DNA of 64,000 nt. Source: Kineosporiaceae bacterium. Lineage in GTDB: Bacteria; Actinomycetota; Actinomycetes; Actinomycetales; Kineosporiaceae. A model generated the notes under the pieces. That model had not been told where the DNA came from, did not search any database, and saw only the letters and a list, made by a program, of their open reading frames with translations. The translations under genes were made by a program, and so were the position numbers. The first letter of the stretch is position 1. Every line of letters starts with the position of its first letter. The DNA is taken from the NCBI GenBank assembly GCA_016713225.1, contig JADJPO010000002.1:558001-622000 (forward strand), read 5' to 3'. Positions 15,700 to 24,429 of the stretch are shown one piece after another.

Positions 15700-17523
15700 C
15701 TATCGCCGCACCACGACGCGCACCCGCGCCGAGGGCACCGAGGCTCCGGCGGCATTCGTCGCCACCACCGAGGCGTAGTACACCCGACCGACCGTGAGGG
15801 CGGCTGTCGTGCAGGTGCGGCGCGATCCGATGGCGGTGCACCGCACGGCCGGGCTGCCACCCTTCGAGCTCGCGTAGAGCGAGCCGGTGTACGCGGTGAC
15901 TGCGCTGCCACCGATCGATGCCGGCGCCGCCCAGGTCAGCGTCACCGTGCGCGAACGCGAGGTGGCCACCACCGACCGCGGCGCCGAGGCCACGGTGCGC
16001 GGACTCTTGGCCAGCCGGGGTGCGCTGGGGGTGCCGGTGCCGGCGGCGTTCGAGGCCACCACGTCGACGTAGTACGTGACCCCGTTGGTCAGGCCGGTGA
16101 TCGCGCAGGTCCGGGCCGTCGCCGTCGAGCTGCACTGCCGGACGGTGGACCCTCCGGAGGCCGCGTTCCACGCCCGGGCGGTGTACCCGGTGAGGGCGCT
16201 GCCGCCGTCCGAGGCCGGTGCCGTCCAGGCAGCGGTGAGCCGCCCGGCGCCGGGCGTCACGGTGACCGCACGCGGTGCCCCCGGCGCGGCCACCGCAGCC
16301 ACGGCCACCCGGGCACTCGCCACGCCCTCGCCGAGCGCGTTCGAGGCCGTCGCGGCCACGTAGTACCTGGCGCCGGGGGTCAGTCCCGTGACCGTGCACG
16401 AGGTACCGGACGACGTGCACGACCCCACGACCGACCCCCCGGACGACGCGGTGAACAGTCGCGCAGTGGAGGTGCCGAGGGTGAGTCCCCCGTGGTCCGC
16501 GGGCGCCGTCCATCGCACGGTGGCGGCGGCGCCGGTCAGCGAGGCGGTCACGCCGGTCGGTGCGCCCGGGGGCGTGCCGTCCGGTGCTTGCGACGCGCGG
16601 TTCGCCACCGTCACGGAGTGCACCGAGTACGGCAGATCGGGCACGTCGATCGCCACGCCACCGTCCTGCTCGGACAGCGTCGCGGGAATGTTCACGGCCA
16701 CCCCGGCCGAGCTGCTGGTCACGTCGAAACCGGTGGCGAGGGCACTGGTCACGTCGGTGCCTGCCGCGGTGAAGAACGTCGACGGCAGCCAGGCGTGGAA
16801 CGAGCCGCGCACCGGGTTGCCGTTCACGTCCAGGTGCGGATTACCGAGCACCGGCATCGACCAGTAGAGCTCGGGGTAGGTGCCGATCAGGATGAAGGTC
16901 GGCCGGGCCTCGGCATCGGTGGCGATCGACATCCCGTCCAGCGCAGCGTATTCCGGGCCCCAGGAGCCGAGCTCCTGGCTGTAGCCCATGAACACCCAGC
17001 CGGTGCCGAGCGCATCGGCGGTGGTGTTCTCGTCGCCGCAGTCGGTGCCCGCCACGCAGGCCGGGAGCGCGTCACCGGTGACCCAGTCGCGGTGGACGGC
17101 GTGCCCGACAGCGGTCATGGTCACGGTGCCGTCGCCGTTCACGACCCGGGTGACCCGGACGTCGCGGGCGATGGCCAGGCTGTACTGCGGCAGGAACTGG
17201 TTCACCCTGATGACCAGGGTGAACTCACCGTCCCGTACCGCCGTGGGCAGGTCGGGGTCGTCCAGCCCTGACACGCCCCAGTTGAACGCCCCGGTGAAGG
17301 ACGCCGAGCCGGTCAGGCCGTGAGCCGCGACCGGCACGCTCTCGCCGCCCACCGGGGTGACGGTGGCGCTCTCCAGGCAGAACACGTCGGTCGGGGCGTC
17401 ACAGGTCGGCCAGGTACCCGCTGGCATCTCGGTGCCGTCCGCCGTGGCGGAGGGGGCCGGAACCAGGGCCATGCCGAGGATCGCCAGAACGGCAGCCGTC
17501 GTGGACCGCAGCGAGATGCGCAC
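15700..17523 (-). CDS. Secreted protein with three fibronectin type III domains
   Basis: The 607-residue protein starts at GTG 17523 with a clear signal peptide (RSTTAAVLAILGMALVPAPSATA, cut near residue 28). Residues 30-315 form a unique extracellular domain with several Trp and paired Cys residues (WPTCDAPTDVFCLES, LPACVAGTDCGDEN); its fold is not recognised. Residues 320-600 contain three FN3 repeats, each with the PGAPTGVTA/PGAPRAVTV-type start, a WTAPA core and an AxNAxG end motif. Each repeat also has a Cys pair (for example SCTSSGTSCTV). FN3 triplets in actinobacterial secreted proteins usually act as spacers on the cell surface or on exoenzymes. No catalytic domain is recognised. It is 35 bp upstream of the AraC gene on the same strand. 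Confidence 0.75.
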   Translation of the reverse strand: MRISLRSTTAAVLAILGMALVPAPSATADGTEMPAGTWPTCDAPTDVFCLESATVTPVGGESVPVAAHGLTGSASFTGAFNWGVSGLDDPDLPTAVRDGEFTLVIRVNQFLPQYSLAIARDVRVTRVVNGDGTVTMTAVGHAVHRDWVTGDALPACVAGTDCGDENTTADALGTGWVFMGYSQELGSWGPEYAALDGMSIATDAEARPTFILIGTYPELYWSMPVLGNPHLDVNGNPVRGSFHAWLPSTFFTAAGTDVTSALATGFDVTSSSAGVAVNIPATLSEQDGGVAIDVPDLPYSVHSVTVANRASQAPDGTPPGAPTGVTASLTGAAATVRWTAPADHGGLTLGTSTARLFTASSGGSVVGSCTSSGTSCTVTGLTPGARYYVAATASNALGEGVASARVAVAAVAAPGAPRAVTVTPGAGRLTAAWTAPASDGGSALTGYTARAWNAASGGSTVRQCSSTATARTCAITGLTNGVTYYVDVVASNAAGTGTPSAPRLAKSPRTVASAPRSVVATSRSRTVTLTWAAPASIGGSAVTAYTGSLYASSKGGSPAVRCTAIGSRRTCTTAALTVGRVYYASVVATNAAGASVPSARVRVVVRR

Positions 17524-17792
17524 GGTGGTCCGGTCGGCCCACCGGCTCCCGTCATGACCCGCTGGACGAGTGAGGTGCCGGGTCCGGGTGGCTCAGCCCC
17601 CCGGCGCCGAACTCCTGCACACCCCACCAGCCGGAGGAGTCGCGGTGGAGCCACCCGATCCGCTGGCCGCCAGCGTCAGGCAGGTCGCCACCGCCGCCAC
17701 CCACATCAGACGGTGTCGCGTCCCGCGCGACCCGGCGCCCACAACCATGGGAAAGCCCGAACCGGGGTGGCTCGGGCTGCACAATCAGCGGC

Positions 17793-19058
17793 ATGACGAG
17801 TGGATCGGGCACCGAGAGATCGGCCGGCGCACAGGCCGTCCTGGTGTCCGTGACCACCTTGATGGTCGGTTTCGGTCTGGTCGCCTCCGTGCTCGGCGTG
17901 CGGGGCACGGAGGAGTTCTCGGCCCCGGTGGTGGGTCTGGCGGGGTCGGTGCACTACCTCGGATTCCTGGTCGGCGCCTTCCTGGTGCCGCGACTGGTCG
18001 CCTCCGTCGGGCACATCAGGGTGTATGCCGCGCTCGCCTCGGCCGCCGCCGTGTCGGTGCTGGTGTTCCCGTTCGCGGTCAATGCGCCGACCTGGGTGAC
18101 GACCCGGCTCGGGTTCGGCCTGTGTATCTCGGGCATGTACATCGTGGCCGAGAGCTGGCTCAGCGCGGTGTCGACCAATCAGACCCGCGGCAGGCTCCTC
18201 GCGGTCTACCTGGTGACGGCCAACGTCGGCGTGGCCGTGGGGCAGTGGGTGTTCTCCGCGACCGGAGCCACGAGTGCCCTGCCGTTCGCGATCGGTTCGG
18301 CTCTGATGTCGCTGTCGCTGATCCCGTTGTCGCTCAGTCGTTCTCCAGCTCCTGCCCTGCCGCCGCCGATGGCTCGGCCCCCGGTCCGTGAGGTGCTCCG
18401 AGTCGCCCCGCTGGGGCCGGCGACCTCGATCGTCAGTGGGATCGGGGTCAGCCTCGCGATGGGCATCGGGCCGACCTATGGCGTGGTCTCCGGTTTCAGT
18501 GTCGACCGGATCGCGGTGCTCATGGCCGTGGCCATGATCGGTGGCGTGGTGCTGCAGTGGCCGGTGGGTGCCGCCTCGGACCGGCTGTCCCGGCGGCGGG
18601 TGATCCTGGTGATCTCCCTGGCCGCCACGGCGGTGGCGGTGGCGGGCGCGTTCGTCCGGGCGGACTCGGTGGCCGTGCTGGTCGTGTTCGGGGCGTTCAC
18701 GGCGCTGTCGTTCCCGCTGTACTCCTTGGCGATCAGCCACGTCAACGACGAGATCGACCCACAGTTGCGGGTGCCGGCCAGCGCCGTCCTGGTGATGTCC
18801 TACGGGATCGGATCGGTGATCGGACCGGTGGTGGGTGGGGTGGCCATCCAGCGCATCGGCCCGGTCTCGTTCTGGTGGCTGCTGGCGGCCTCGACCGGCC
18901 TGCTCGCGCCCTACGCCGTCCACCGTGTCCTGCGCAGGCCGCACCCAGGTTTCGGACCCGAGCGGGGTGCACCGCTCATGAAGCACCGGCCGGACGCCGA
19001 CGAGAGCCTGCATGGAGCGGGTGCCGCAGTTGACCACCTGGACGGCCCGCAGCGCTGA
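17793..19058 (+). CDS. MFS transporter (YcaD-like)
   Basis: The 421-residue protein has twelve predicted membrane helices with the usual MFS halves. The first helix is VLVSVTTLMVGFGLVASVLG. The loop after helix 2 has RLVASVGHIRVY, the position of MFS motif A, and the cytoplasmic loop before the second half is Pro-rich (SRSPAPALPPPMARPP). In the second half SDRLSRRRVIL is the second copy of motif A. The pattern resembles the YcaD subgroup, whose substrates are not known. The C-terminal tail after helix 12 (residues 385-421) is soluble and overlaps the first codons of the next gene, so coupling with the hydrolase gene is likely. It is divergent from the FN3 gene across a 269-bp gap in which I see no further gene. 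Confidence 0.8.
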   Translation: MTSGSGTERSAGAQAVLVSVTTLMVGFGLVASVLGVRGTEEFSAPVVGLAGSVHYLGFLVGAFLVPRLVASVGHIRVYAALASAAAVSVLVFPFAVNAPTWVTTRLGFGLCISGMYIVAESWLSAVSTNQTRGRLLAVYLVTANVGVAVGQWVFSATGATSALPFAIGSALMSLSLIPLSLSRSPAPALPPPMARPPVREVLRVAPLGPATSIVSGIGVSLAMGIGPTYGVVSGFSVDRIAVLMAVAMIGGVVLQWPVGAASDRLSRRRVILVISLAATAVAVAGAFVRADSVAVLVVFGAFTALSFPLYSLAISHVNDEIDPQLRVPASAVLVMSYGIGSVIGPVVGGVAIQRIGPVSFWWLLAASTGLLAPYAVHRVLRRPHPGFGPERGAPLMKHRPDADESLHGAGAAVDHLDGPQR

Positions 19059-19651
19059 CCAGGTCGGTGCGAGCTGCGCAGCGCTGGTGCTGCCCGGTGG
19101 ATACGCGACCGGACACGGCCGCTACTGCCCGCTGCTGGACCTGGAACTGCGCGGCCTGGGGCGCACCCTCGCCGACCGGGGCGCCGACCGGGGTCTCGCC
19201 GTCCATCTGCTGCGTTACCGGAATCGGGGCTGGAACGGCGCCCGAGCCGATCCGGTGGTCGACACCCGATGGGCATTGACCCGGCTGGCCGATCGGCACG
19301 GTCCGGTTCCGGTGATCCTGGTGGGGTACTCGATGGGCGGCCGGGCGGCCGTGTGGGCGGCGGGCGGCGCAAACCGTCACCGCCGTGGTCGCCATCGCTC
19401 CCTGGCTGCCGGGCGGCGACCCCGTCGACGGGCTGCAGGGTCGCCGGGCACTCATTCTGCACGGCAGCAGGGACCGCAGTGAGGCCCGCCCCGAGCTGTC
19501 CCGCGCGTACGCGGAGCGGGCCCGCGCGCTCGGAGTGGATCTGGTGCGCCGTGAGCTGCCCGGCATCGGCCACCACGTGCTCTGGCGCTCACGCTCGGCC
19601 CGGACGACGGTCACGGACTTCGTGCTCGAGGTCACCGCCGACCCGAGCTGA
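19012..19651 (+). pseudogene. Alpha/beta hydrolase, broken by a +1 frameshift
   Basis: Two adjacent reading frames make one alpha/beta hydrolase. The first, from ATG 19012, contains the beta strand and oxyanion region (CAALVLPGGYATGHGRYCPL) and the nucleophile elbow GYSMGGRA near residue 105-112, then loses similarity after AAGG near 19370. The second frame, from about 19375 to 19651, carries the rest: TVTAVVAIAPWLPGG, ALILHGSRDR with the likely catalytic Asp, and ELPGIGHHVLW with the catalytic His. Removing one base in the GGCGGGCGGCGC stretch near 19367-19374 would restore one 212-residue enzyme. As given, the triad is split between two products, so the gene is inactive unless this is a sequencing indel or programmed slip. 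The start overlaps the MFS gene end by 47 bp. Confidence 0.7.
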
Positions 19652-19703
19652 CCCACGTGCGATGGCTCGGTGCGGTCGGCTGATGTCGTGGCAAGGTAGC
19701 CAG

Positions 19704-20066
19704 GTGCACTCTGCATTGCTCTGGGCCGAGGTCGGCGGTGGCCTCGCCCTGACCGTGATCGGCCTGATCATGGCGGCCCGGGATCGGATGCAGGCCGGGC
19801 TGTTGCTCGGCCTGTCCCTGCTGCTCGAGGTGGCCGTTCTGGCTCAGGTGGTGTTCGCCACGGTGGGGCTGGCCCGTGGCCACGAGGTCGCCTCGCGGGT
19901 CACCGTCATCGGGTACCTGCTGGGGATCGTCCTGGTGCTGCCCGCTGCGGTGCTGTGGGGCTGGGCCGAGCGCACCCGATGGACGCCGGCCGTGGTCGCG
20001 CTGGGTGGCTTCACCGTGATGGCGATGGCGGCCCGGCTGAACATGATGTGGGCCTACGGTGGCTGA
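19704..20066 (+). CDS. Small four-helix integral membrane protein
   Basis: From GTG 19704 the 120-residue protein has four hydrophobic helices (VGGGLALTVIGLIMAA, GLLLGLSLLLEVAVLAQVVFATVGL, RVTVIGYLLGIVLVLPAAVLWGWA, AVVALGGFTVMAMAARLNMMWA). AAGG lies 7 nt before this GTG; an ATG at 19683 is in frame but has no ribosome site. Similar small proteins occur in many actinobacteria as conserved membrane proteins of unknown role, usually next to the gene that follows here. Its stop overlaps the next start by 8 bp, so both are made together. Confidence 0.65.
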   Translation: MHSALLWAEVGGGLALTVIGLIMAARDRMQAGLLLGLSLLLEVAVLAQVVFATVGLARGHEVASRVTVIGYLLGIVLVLPAAVLWGWAERTRWTPAVVALGGFTVMAMAARLNMMWAYGG

Positions 20067-20496
20067 GCGCTCCACGCCGTCCGCCCCCGCCGCGCCGTCG
20101 TCCACGGCGTCCGGCGCGGGCCGCATCCTGGTGACGTTGTACGGAATCCTCGCTCTGGGCGCCAGCGCGCGGGCCGCCGTCCAGCTGAGCACCCGCTTCG
20201 ACGAGGCCCCCATCGCCTATCTGCTCTCGGGGTTCTCGGCGGTGGTCTACGTGATCGCCACCTTCGCCCTGGGTGGCAGCTGGCGCGGAGCGCGCCGGGT
20301 GGCGTGGGTGGCGGTGGGCATCGAGTTGGTCGGCGTCCTGGTGATCGGCGCCTTCAGCCTGCTGGTGCCAGAGGACTTTCCGCAGGCCACGGTCTGGTCG
20401 GAATTCGGCCGTGGGTACCTGTTCGTGCCCCTGGTGCTGCCCGTGATCGGGCTGTGGTGGCTGCGCCGCACCGGCTCGACGAGGTCACGCGCCTGA
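20059..20496 (+). CDS. Conserved integral membrane protein, partner of the preceding gene
   Basis: The 145-residue protein starts at GTG 20059 inside the end of the previous gene. After a Ser/Ala-rich N-terminus it has about four helices (GRILVTLYGILALGASARAAVQL, PIAYLLSGFSAVVYVIATFAL, VAWVAVGIELVGVLVIGAFSLL, LFVPLVLPVIGLWWL) and an extracellular-looking PEDFPQATVWSEFGRGY segment. Function is unknown. The pairing of two short membrane proteins with overlapping genes suggests they form one complex. Its 3' end overlaps the convergent trmB gene by 12 bp. Confidence 0.65.
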   Translation: MAERSTPSAPAAPSSTASGAGRILVTLYGILALGASARAAVQLSTRFDEAPIAYLLSGFSAVVYVIATFALGGSWRGARRVAWVAVGIELVGVLVIGAFSLLVPEDFPQATVWSEFGRGYLFVPLVLPVIGLWWLRRTGSTRSRA

Positions 20497-21198
20497 GATC
20501 CGCTCGGCGATCACGTCGACGATCTCGTGACCCTTGTCGAGCCCCTGTTGTTCGAAGCGTGTCACGGGGCGCCACGCCGGCCTGGGTGCGGGACCGCCGA
20601 AGCTGTTGTGCAACAACGGTTCTGCCTCGACCACCTGCACCATCTGGGCGGCGTAGTCGGCCCAGTCGGTGGCGCTGTGCAGGCGGCCACCGGGACGCAG
20701 CCGTGAGGCTGCCAGGGCAACGAAGGGCGCCGAGAAGAGGCGGCGCTTGTGGTGGCGCCCCTTGGGCCACGGGTCGGGAAAGAACACCCGGATCTCCTGC
20801 AGCGATCCGGGTGACAGCAGCTCACGCAGCACCCACTGGGCGTCGGCCACCATCACGCGGACGTTGGTCAGCCCCCCGGCGTCCAGATCGCGCAGCAGTG
20901 CCCCGGCACCGGGGGTGTGTACGTCGATGGCGATCACGTCGCGCTCGGGGTCGGCGGCGGCCAGGGTGAGGGTGGCCTCGCCCATGCCGAAACCGATCTC
21001 GACCACCACCGGGGCGTGGCGACCGAACACCGTCGCCGGATCGATCGGCCCGGGGCCGGGGTCCAGGCCATAGCGCGGCCACAGGGCATCGAGCGCCGCC
21101 CGTTGCCCGGCCGTGATCCGTCCCCGCCGGTGCTTGAAGGTCCGCGGCGGCTCGTGGCGCACCGAGGCGAGCCCGTGATGGTTCCCTCCAGCGGCCAT
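20485..21198 (-). CDS. trmB: tRNA (guanine-N7)-methyltransferase TrmB
   Basis: The 237-residue protein has all landmarks of TrmB: the SAM-binding VVEIGFGMGEAT at residues 65-76, the acidic ribose-binding IAIDVHTPG near 90-98, and the tRNA-binding signature FFPDPWPKGRHHKRR at 139-153. It ends in a GLDKGHEIVDVIAERI motif near the C-terminus. It transfers a methyl group from SAM to N7 of guanine 46 in the variable loop of tRNAs, stabilising them. Length and motif order are normal. The ATG at 21198 has no Shine-Dalgarno; a TAGTCT box 9 nt upstream suggests a leaderless or nearly leaderless mRNA. It is divergent from the SDR gene and convergent with the membrane-protein pair. Confidence 0.95.
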   Translation of the reverse strand: MAAGGNHHGLASVRHEPPRTFKHRRGRITAGQRAALDALWPRYGLDPGPGPIDPATVFGRHAPVVVEIGFGMGEATLTLAAADPERDVIAIDVHTPGAGALLRDLDAGGLTNVRVMVADAQWVLRELLSPGSLQEIRVFFPDPWPKGRHHKRRLFSAPFVALAASRLRPGGRLHSATDWADYAAQMVQVVEAEPLLHNSFGGPAPRPAWRPVTRFEQQGLDKGHEIVDVIAERISGA

Positions 21199-21332
21199 GG
21201 CGGGTCAAGACTATCGGCGCTCGATCGGCCGGTGTGATGCGCAGATCAGGGCTGGCCCCGGTGGCGCCTGGCGCAGCGTCTGCGACGATCCCAGCCACGA
21301 CCTCCATTCCTTCTGTCGAGGAGCCCGACCTC

Positions 21333-22346
21333 ATGACCACCGCCCCGCTGACGGCAAACAGCTCGATCGGCACCTGGCTGGACCACCCCGAGGGCGGCCC
21401 GCTGATCCGCGAGTTGCTCGGCCAGGGTGGCTTCGACGAGAGCCGGCTCGCCCCGGTGCGCCAGCTGCCGCTGCAGCAGCTCGTGGTCATGAGCCAGGGG
21501 CAGCTGCCGCAGGAGGTGGTCGACTCGCTGGTGTCCCGGGCCAACGGAGGGGTCATGCCCAGCCAGGACGACCCCGCCGAGCAGTGGGGCGAACAGGTCA
21601 CCGGCGTCCGGTTCGAGGGACGCACCGTGATCGTCACCGGGGCGGGGTCCGGCATCGGCCGCGCGACGGCGTCCCGCGTGGTCAGGGAAGGCGCCCGGCT
21701 GGTCGCGGTGGACGTCTCCGCCGAGCGGCTGGAGGCCCTGGCCAAGGCCTTCCATGGTGCCGAGATCATCACGGTGGCAGCCGATGTCACGCGGCAGGAC
21801 GACATCGACCGCATCGTGGCCGCCGCCGGGGAGCGGATCGACGGGCTGGCGAACGTTGCCGGGATCAACGACGATTTCTCGCCCGCTCACCTGACCTCGG
21901 ACGAGATCTGGGAGCGGGTGATCGCGATCAACCTGACCGGTGCCTTCAAGCTGACCCGGGCCGTGGTGCCGGCGATGCTCGCCGCCGGCCGGGGTGCCAT
22001 CGTGAACGTCTCGTCCGAGGCCGGGTTGCGCGGCAACGCCTCCGGCACCGCCTACACCGTCTCCAAGCACGGTCTGATCGGGCTGACTCGTAGTGCCGCG
22101 TTCATGTACGGGCCGTCCGGCATCCGGGTGAACGCCGTGGCGCCGGGTGGGGTGGCCACGGGTATCCCGATGCCTGCCGCGACGTCCGAGTTCGGTCTGG
22201 CGCGCCTCGGGCCGTTCCTGAACCTGATCCCGCCGATCGCCACCGCCGAGCACCTGGCCGCCTCGATCACCTTCTTGCTCAGTGACGATGGCATCAACAT
22301 CAACGGCGCCGTGCTGCCCTCCGACGGGGGCTGGTCCGTGCAGTGA
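21333..22346 (+). CDS. Short-chain dehydrogenase/reductase with N-terminal extension
   Basis: The 337-residue protein is longer than a classical SDR (about 250). Residues 1-92 are an extra helical region (HPEGGPLIRELLGQGGFD, LPLQQLVVMSQGQLPQEVVD). Such repeats occur at the ends of some actinobacterial enzymes and may mediate assembly. The Rossmann fold follows: TGAGSGIGRA at 102-111, AGI in place of the NNAG motif near 185, catalytic Ser in NVSSEAG and the YTVSK Tyr-Lys pair near 231-235, then PGGVATGI. It should be an NAD(P)-dependent alcohol or ketone oxidoreductase; the substrate is unknown. ATG 21333 is chosen for GGAG about 10 nt upstream; an upstream in-frame ATG at 21234 overlaps the trmB promoter zone. 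A large hairpin follows. Confidence 0.85.
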   Translation: MTTAPLTANSSIGTWLDHPEGGPLIRELLGQGGFDESRLAPVRQLPLQQLVVMSQGQLPQEVVDSLVSRANGGVMPSQDDPAEQWGEQVTGVRFEGRTVIVTGAGSGIGRATASRVVREGARLVAVDVSAERLEALAKAFHGAEIITVAADVTRQDDIDRIVAAAGERIDGLANVAGINDDFSPAHLTSDEIWERVIAINLTGAFKLTRAVVPAMLAAGRGAIVNVSSEAGLRGNASGTAYTVSKHGLIGLTRSAAFMYGPSGIRVNAVAPGGVATGIPMPAATSEFGLARLGPFLNLIPPIATAEHLAASITFLLSDDGININGAVLPSDGGWSVQ

Positions 22347-22355
22347 CCCGTCGTT

Positions 22356-22426
22356 CCATGATCACGGTCTGGAATCCAGAATGCCGGGTTTTCGTCCCGG
22401 ATCAGGCGTCCAAACGGTGATCATGG
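22356..22426. terminator. Bidirectional terminator between convergent SDR genes
   Basis: Outer arms 22356-22373 and 22409-22426 (starting CCATGATCACGG and ending TGATCATGG) pair with two mismatches. Inside them CCGGG (22384-22388) and CCCGG (22396-22400) form a second small stem around TTTTCGT. The structure lies 10 bp from both stop codons of two convergent genes, the right place for a terminator serving both strands. Its size and long AT-balanced arms are unusual for this GC-rich DNA. Confidence 0.6.
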
Positions 22427-22435
22427 CACGTGCGA

Positions 22436-23269
22436 TCAGGCGGGGTTCCCGTGGGCGGCAATCGAGACCGATTCCCAGGCCTGCCAGACCTCCAGACGTG
22501 AGGCGTACTCGGCGGTCGCGGTGGCGAGTGGGCCGTCACCGAAGAAGATGCGCAACGGCGGGGCCTCGGCGTCCACGATGGCCAGGATCGCCGCGCGGGT
22601 GGCGGTGGGGTCGCCGCGTCGACCGATGGCGGCGGCGCGACGAGCGGCGGCGCGCTCGCGCACGGGTTCGTAGTCCGGCAACGGATCGGTGCGCACGGCA
22701 GAGGCGCCCGCCCAGTCGGTGCCGTAGCCGGTGGGCTCGACCAGGGTGACCGTGATGCCGAAGTCGACCACCTCGGCCGCCAGCGACTGGGTCAGGCCCT
22801 CGAGCGCCCATTTCGAGGCGTGGTACATCCCCAGACCGGGGAAAGCGGTGATCCCGCCGATCGAGGACACCTGGATGATGTGCCCCGATCCAGCCGCGCG
22901 CAGGTGGGGCAACGCTGCCTGAGTGACCCAGAGCGCGCCGAAGAAGTTGGTCTCGAGCTGGGCGCGGGCCTGGTGCTCGCTGACCTCCTCGACCATGCCG
23001 AACAGGCCGTAGCCGGCGTTGTTGACCACGACGTCGAGGCGCCCGAAGTGTTCGACTGCCTCATCGACAGCCCGTTGGACGGCGTCCCGGTCGGTGACGT
23101 CGAGTGCGATCGGCAGCACGGCCTCCCCGTGGGCGGCGACCAGATCGGCCAGTGAGGCCACCTCACGTGCCGTGGCGGCCACCCGGTCGCCTCGTTCGAG
23201 CGCGGCCAGGGCCCATTCGCGACCGAAGCCACGCGAACTGCCGGTGATGAACCAGGTCTTGGAGGTCAT
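22436..23269 (-). CDS. Short-chain dehydrogenase/reductase
   Basis: The 277-residue protein is a classical SDR. The nucleotide-binding loop TGSSRGFGRE is at residues 9-18, LDVTDRD follows strand 3, NNAGYGLFG is near 87-95, and the catalytic Ser in QVSSIGG and YHASKWALEG are near 138-165. The C-terminal half contains a Pro-Tyr-rich segment and an ending typical of the subgroup often annotated as oxidoreductase/retinol dehydrogenase-like. Arg in the loop and TAREV after strand 2 suggest NADP(H) preference, an inference. Its ATG overlaps the TGA of the upstream amidohydrolase gene (ATGA), so both are translationally coupled and probably act in one catabolic or modification pathway. Confidence 0.85.
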   Translation of the reverse strand: MTSKTWFITGSSRGFGREWALAALERGDRVAATAREVASLADLVAAHGEAVLPIALDVTDRDAVQRAVDEAVEHFGRLDVVVNNAGYGLFGMVEEVSEHQARAQLETNFFGALWVTQAALPHLRAAGSGHIIQVSSIGGITAFPGLGMYHASKWALEGLTQSLAAEVVDFGITVTLVEPTGYGTDWAGASAVRTDPLPDYEPVRERAAARRAAAIGRRGDPTATRAAILAIVDAEAPPLRIFFGDGPLATATAEYASRLEVWQAWESVSIAAHGNPA

Positions 23270-24360
23270 GACGACATCCTCGCGCGCCCCTCATCCTCAC
23301 GACCGGGCGGGCCGGTCTCGTCGTCGGGGTCGGCCTCGATACCGAGCAGCCGCGCCGCCGTCCGGTGCAGGATCAGGCCGCGCGCGACGTCGTCCAGCCC
23401 GGCCGAGTCCACGAAGCCGATCGGGTCGCGCTCGGCCAGGTCGAACGGGTGGTCGGTGCCGAGCAGCACGTGATCGGCCCCGACGTCCTCGACCAGGCGG
23501 CGCAGGATCGCCGGGTCGAACACCGCGGTGTCGTAGTAGAGCCGGTCGAACAGTTCGCGCGGCGGCGCACTCGTGGTGTGGGCCACCGGTTTACGGTCCC
23601 ATCCCATGTCGAGCCGGCCGCGCAGCGACGGCAGGCAGCCGCCACCGTGCGCCAGACACAACCGCAACGGATGCGCCTCCAGTACGCCGGAGAACGCCAA
23701 CCGTGCCGCCGCCACCGCGGTCTCCATCGGATACCCGACCAACTGGGGAAACCAGAAGTCCGCCAAGCGTTTCGGGTCCGGAACGCCACTCGGGTGCAGC
23801 AGCACGAACGTCTCGCGCTCGGACAGCAGCGTCCACAGCTCGGTGTTCACCGCGTCGTCCAGCTCGGTACCACCGCCCCGGCTGCCCACCGCGATGCCCG
23901 TGACCGAGCCGCTGTCCAACACCTCGCGCGCGGTGTCGGCTGCCGTGGCGAACCCGACCGGGACACCGGCCAGCGGCCGCAATCGATCCTGGTCCGTCGA
24001 GCAGTACTCGATAAGCGCCTGCGTACCGCGGGCCAGCAGCTCGCCGACCAGCGCGCTGTCCGGGCTCATCGTCGCCATCAGGAACGGGGGGAGCGACACC
24101 GCTTCGTGACTCACGCCGGCGGCGTCCATCTCGGCCAGCCGCACCGTGGCGTCGTACATCGAGCGGGCCAGCGGCAGGGGTGCCCCCCGACCGACCCCGC
24201 TGATCATCGGATCCAGGACGACGACCCCGCGTTCCACGCCCGCCAGGTCGGCCAGGCCTCGTCCGGCCAGCCACTGCAACACAGCCATGGGCATGGCGTG
24301 GGCGTGGACGTCGACCGCGGTGGGGGCGGTGGTCGCGGTGGGACTCTCGACACCTGGCAC
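23266..24360 (-). CDS. Amidohydrolase-2 family protein (ACMSD-like)
   Basis: The 364-residue protein starts at GTG 24360. The metal-binding start DVHAHAMPMAVLQWL (residues 17-31) gives the HxH pair, a central LCLAHGGGCLPSLRGRLD supplies the next His, and GADHVLLGTDHPFD supplies the Asp near residue 320. This matches the TIM-barrel amidohydrolases that include aminocarboxymuconate-semialdehyde decarboxylase and related non-oxidative decarboxylases. Reaction is probably hydrolysis or decarboxylation of an aromatic or carboxylic ring-cleavage product. It is coupled (ATGA) to the downstream SDR gene. The C-terminal tail is charged and not part of the domain. Confidence 0.85.
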   Translation of the reverse strand: MPGVESPTATTAPTAVDVHAHAMPMAVLQWLAGRGLADLAGVERGVVVLDPMISGVGRGAPLPLARSMYDATVRLAEMDAAGVSHEAVSLPPFLMATMSPDSALVGELLARGTQALIEYCSTDQDRLRPLAGVPVGFATAADTAREVLDSGSVTGIAVGSRGGGTELDDAVNTELWTLLSERETFVLLHPSGVPDPKRLADFWFPQLVGYPMETAVAAARLAFSGVLEAHPLRLCLAHGGGCLPSLRGRLDMGWDRKPVAHTTSAPPRELFDRLYYDTAVFDPAILRRLVEDVGADHVLLGTDHPFDLAERDPIGFVDSAGLDDVARGLILHRTAARLLGIEADPDDETGPPGREDEGRARMSS

Positions 24361-24429
24361 GCCGAGATCCTAGGTGAACGCCTCGAACGAACCCGATGAC
24401 GCCCGATGGCGCCGGTCCGTCGGTGGCGC

